Part shown: piece after piece, positions 20,494 to 21,082 of the stretch | Numbering within the stretch: position 1 is the first letter of the stretch | Layout: every line of letters begins with the position of its first letter | DNA from: Faecalibacterium sp. | GTDB lineage: Bacteria; Bacillota; Clostridia; Oscillospirales; Ruminococcaceae | DNA length: 21,082 bases | Direction of reading: 5' to 3' | NCBI GenBank assembly: GCA_017483235.1 | Contig: JAFULE010000225.1 | Location: forward strand, 1 to 21,082 | Notes under the pieces: model-generated | Told to the model about the DNA's origin: nothing | What the model saw: the letters and a program-made list of their open reading frames with translations, nothing else | Database searches by the model: none | Program-made: the position numbers and the translations under genes

Positions 20494-21082
20494 ATGCTGC
20501 AAAAAAGCATCGAAAAACTGAAAAAAATGCCCGGTTTTATCTGGTGGCTGGCTGGTTTGGCCGCTGCTTGCGCGGCCGGCGTGGTGCTGGCGTATTACTG
20601 GCGGGTGTTCTATTATCTCGACGCCCGCGGCTTTTCGCCGCTTCTGGTTACAGGCGGTGTTTGTGCTTTTGCGGCCGCAATCTACCTGCTGGTAAGCGCG
20701 GTGTGCCGGTTCATAAAGGACTTTGACCGGCGGGCTGCGCTGTGTATTCTTTTGTGCGGGGGACTGTTTGTATTTTCCAATCCGCCGCTGCAAACTCCGG
20801 ATGAGCAAAGCCACTACCTGCGCGCCTTTGCGGTCAGCATGGGCCGTTTCGACTTCGATGCTGCCCGCGGCTACCCCGAAAGTGTGGACAGACTGATCGC
20901 AGCGTTCCCCGGTGCGTGGGTCAATGCACATACCTCGGCGGGCGTGCGCGGCGATGCGGATGCGTCGGAAGAGGATGCCGCTGCGGCGCAAAATTCGGCA
21001 CCCATCCAGCAGCAGGGGCAAAATACCTACCCGGTGCAGCCGGGCTACGAGGTGTACGATTCCTCTGGTTTTGCCCTGAAGC
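20494..21082 (+). CDS. DUF2142-type polytopic membrane protein, N-terminal part (3' end outside window)
   Basis: The frame is open from ATG 20494 to the window edge, giving 196 residues. A Lys-rich start is followed by hydrophobic segments at about 13-37, 48-70 and 78-90. Next comes NPPLQTPDEQSHYLRA (about 93-108), which matches the PPxQxPDExxHxxRA signature of DUF2142 proteins, a family of predicted GT-C-like glycan transfer membrane proteins. After it comes a low-complexity Asp/Glu/Ala/Gln-rich stretch (about 148-175), probably an outside loop before the next membrane helix. GAGG at 20485-20488 supports the start. It is probably co-transcribed with the legB-like gene, 93 bases away, and so fits a role in surface polysaccharide assembly. 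Confidence 0.72.
   Translation, partial: MLQKSIEKLKKMPGFIWWLAGLAAACAAGVVLAYYWRVFYYLDARGFSPLLVTGGVCAFAAAIYLLVSAVCRFIKDFDRRAALCILLCGGLFVFSNPPLQTPDEQSHYLRAFAVSMGRFDFDAARGYPESVDRLIAAFPGAWVNAHTSAGVRGDADASEEDAAAAQNSAPIQQQGQNTYPVQPGYEVYDSSGFALK

Noticed and set aside
20425..21021. Minus-strand open frame opposite the DUF2142 gene
   Set aside because: The plus frame has a ribosome binding site, membrane helices and the DUF2142 motif; the minus frame has neither a good start nor a domain.
1..21082. tRNA genes, CRISPR repeats, insertion sequences, phage genes, riboswitches
   Set aside because: Looked for by eye in the gaps on both strands; apart from promoters, hairpins and the palindrome nothing supportable was seen, and no gap exceeds about 230 bases.

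Overview
The window looks like a chromosomal piece of a GC-rich (by eye near 60%) gut Clostridium-class bacterium, perhaps of the Faecalibacterium/Gemmiger/Subdoligranulum group. The reasons are strong AAAGGAG-type ribosome binding sites, sigma-A-like promoters, tandem pyrophosphate-type phosphofructokinases and short hairpin-plus-T terminators. The species assignment is inference. No tRNA, rRNA, CRISPR array, insertion sequence or phage gene was seen.

Region 1 (1-6489) is mostly housekeeping and sugar metabolism. It holds the 3' end of nagB (glucosamine-6-phosphate deaminase), a small nitroreductase, a YhcH/YjgK/YiaL-family sugar protein, two tandem paralogous phosphofructokinases carrying the pyrophosphate-type signature, a membrane-anchored SGNH hydrolase, and a DUF4349 lipoprotein. 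Convergent pairs are separated by bidirectional hairpin terminators. NagB makes fructose-6-phosphate, the substrate of the phosphofructokinases.

Region 2 (6581-19186, all minus strand) is the main point of interest: ten tightly packed genes that look like one operon. It starts at a near-consensus promoter (19249-19277) and ends at a hairpin (6523-6561). In order of transcription it encodes MBOAT acyltransferase, SGNH-like protein, surface-carbohydrate protein (GT-B-like), second MBOAT, two tandem SGNH-like proteins, DltA-like amino-acid adenylating enzyme, LysA/BtrK-type PLP decarboxylase, stand-alone carrier protein, and PseA/WbpG-type N-acetyl sugar amidotransferase. The logic resembles the dlt system (adenylation enzyme, carrier, MBOAT, SGNH protein) that attaches D-alanine to teichoic acids. 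Here it is expanded to two MBOATs and three SGNH-like proteins, and it is combined with a decarboxylase and a sugar amidotransferase. My inference is a pathway that charges an amino acid on the carrier, probably decarboxylates or otherwise modifies it, and transfers it to an exported glycan.

Region 3 (19187-21082, plus strand) begins with a divergent, back-to-back promoter driving a LegB-like NAD-dependent nucleotide-sugar 4,6-dehydratase (first step of legionaminic acid synthesis in characterised systems), followed by the 5' part of a DUF2142-type polytopic membrane protein that runs off the window. Together, LegB and the PseA-type amidotransferase suggest that the decorated surface glycan contains a nonulosonic or other diamino sugar.
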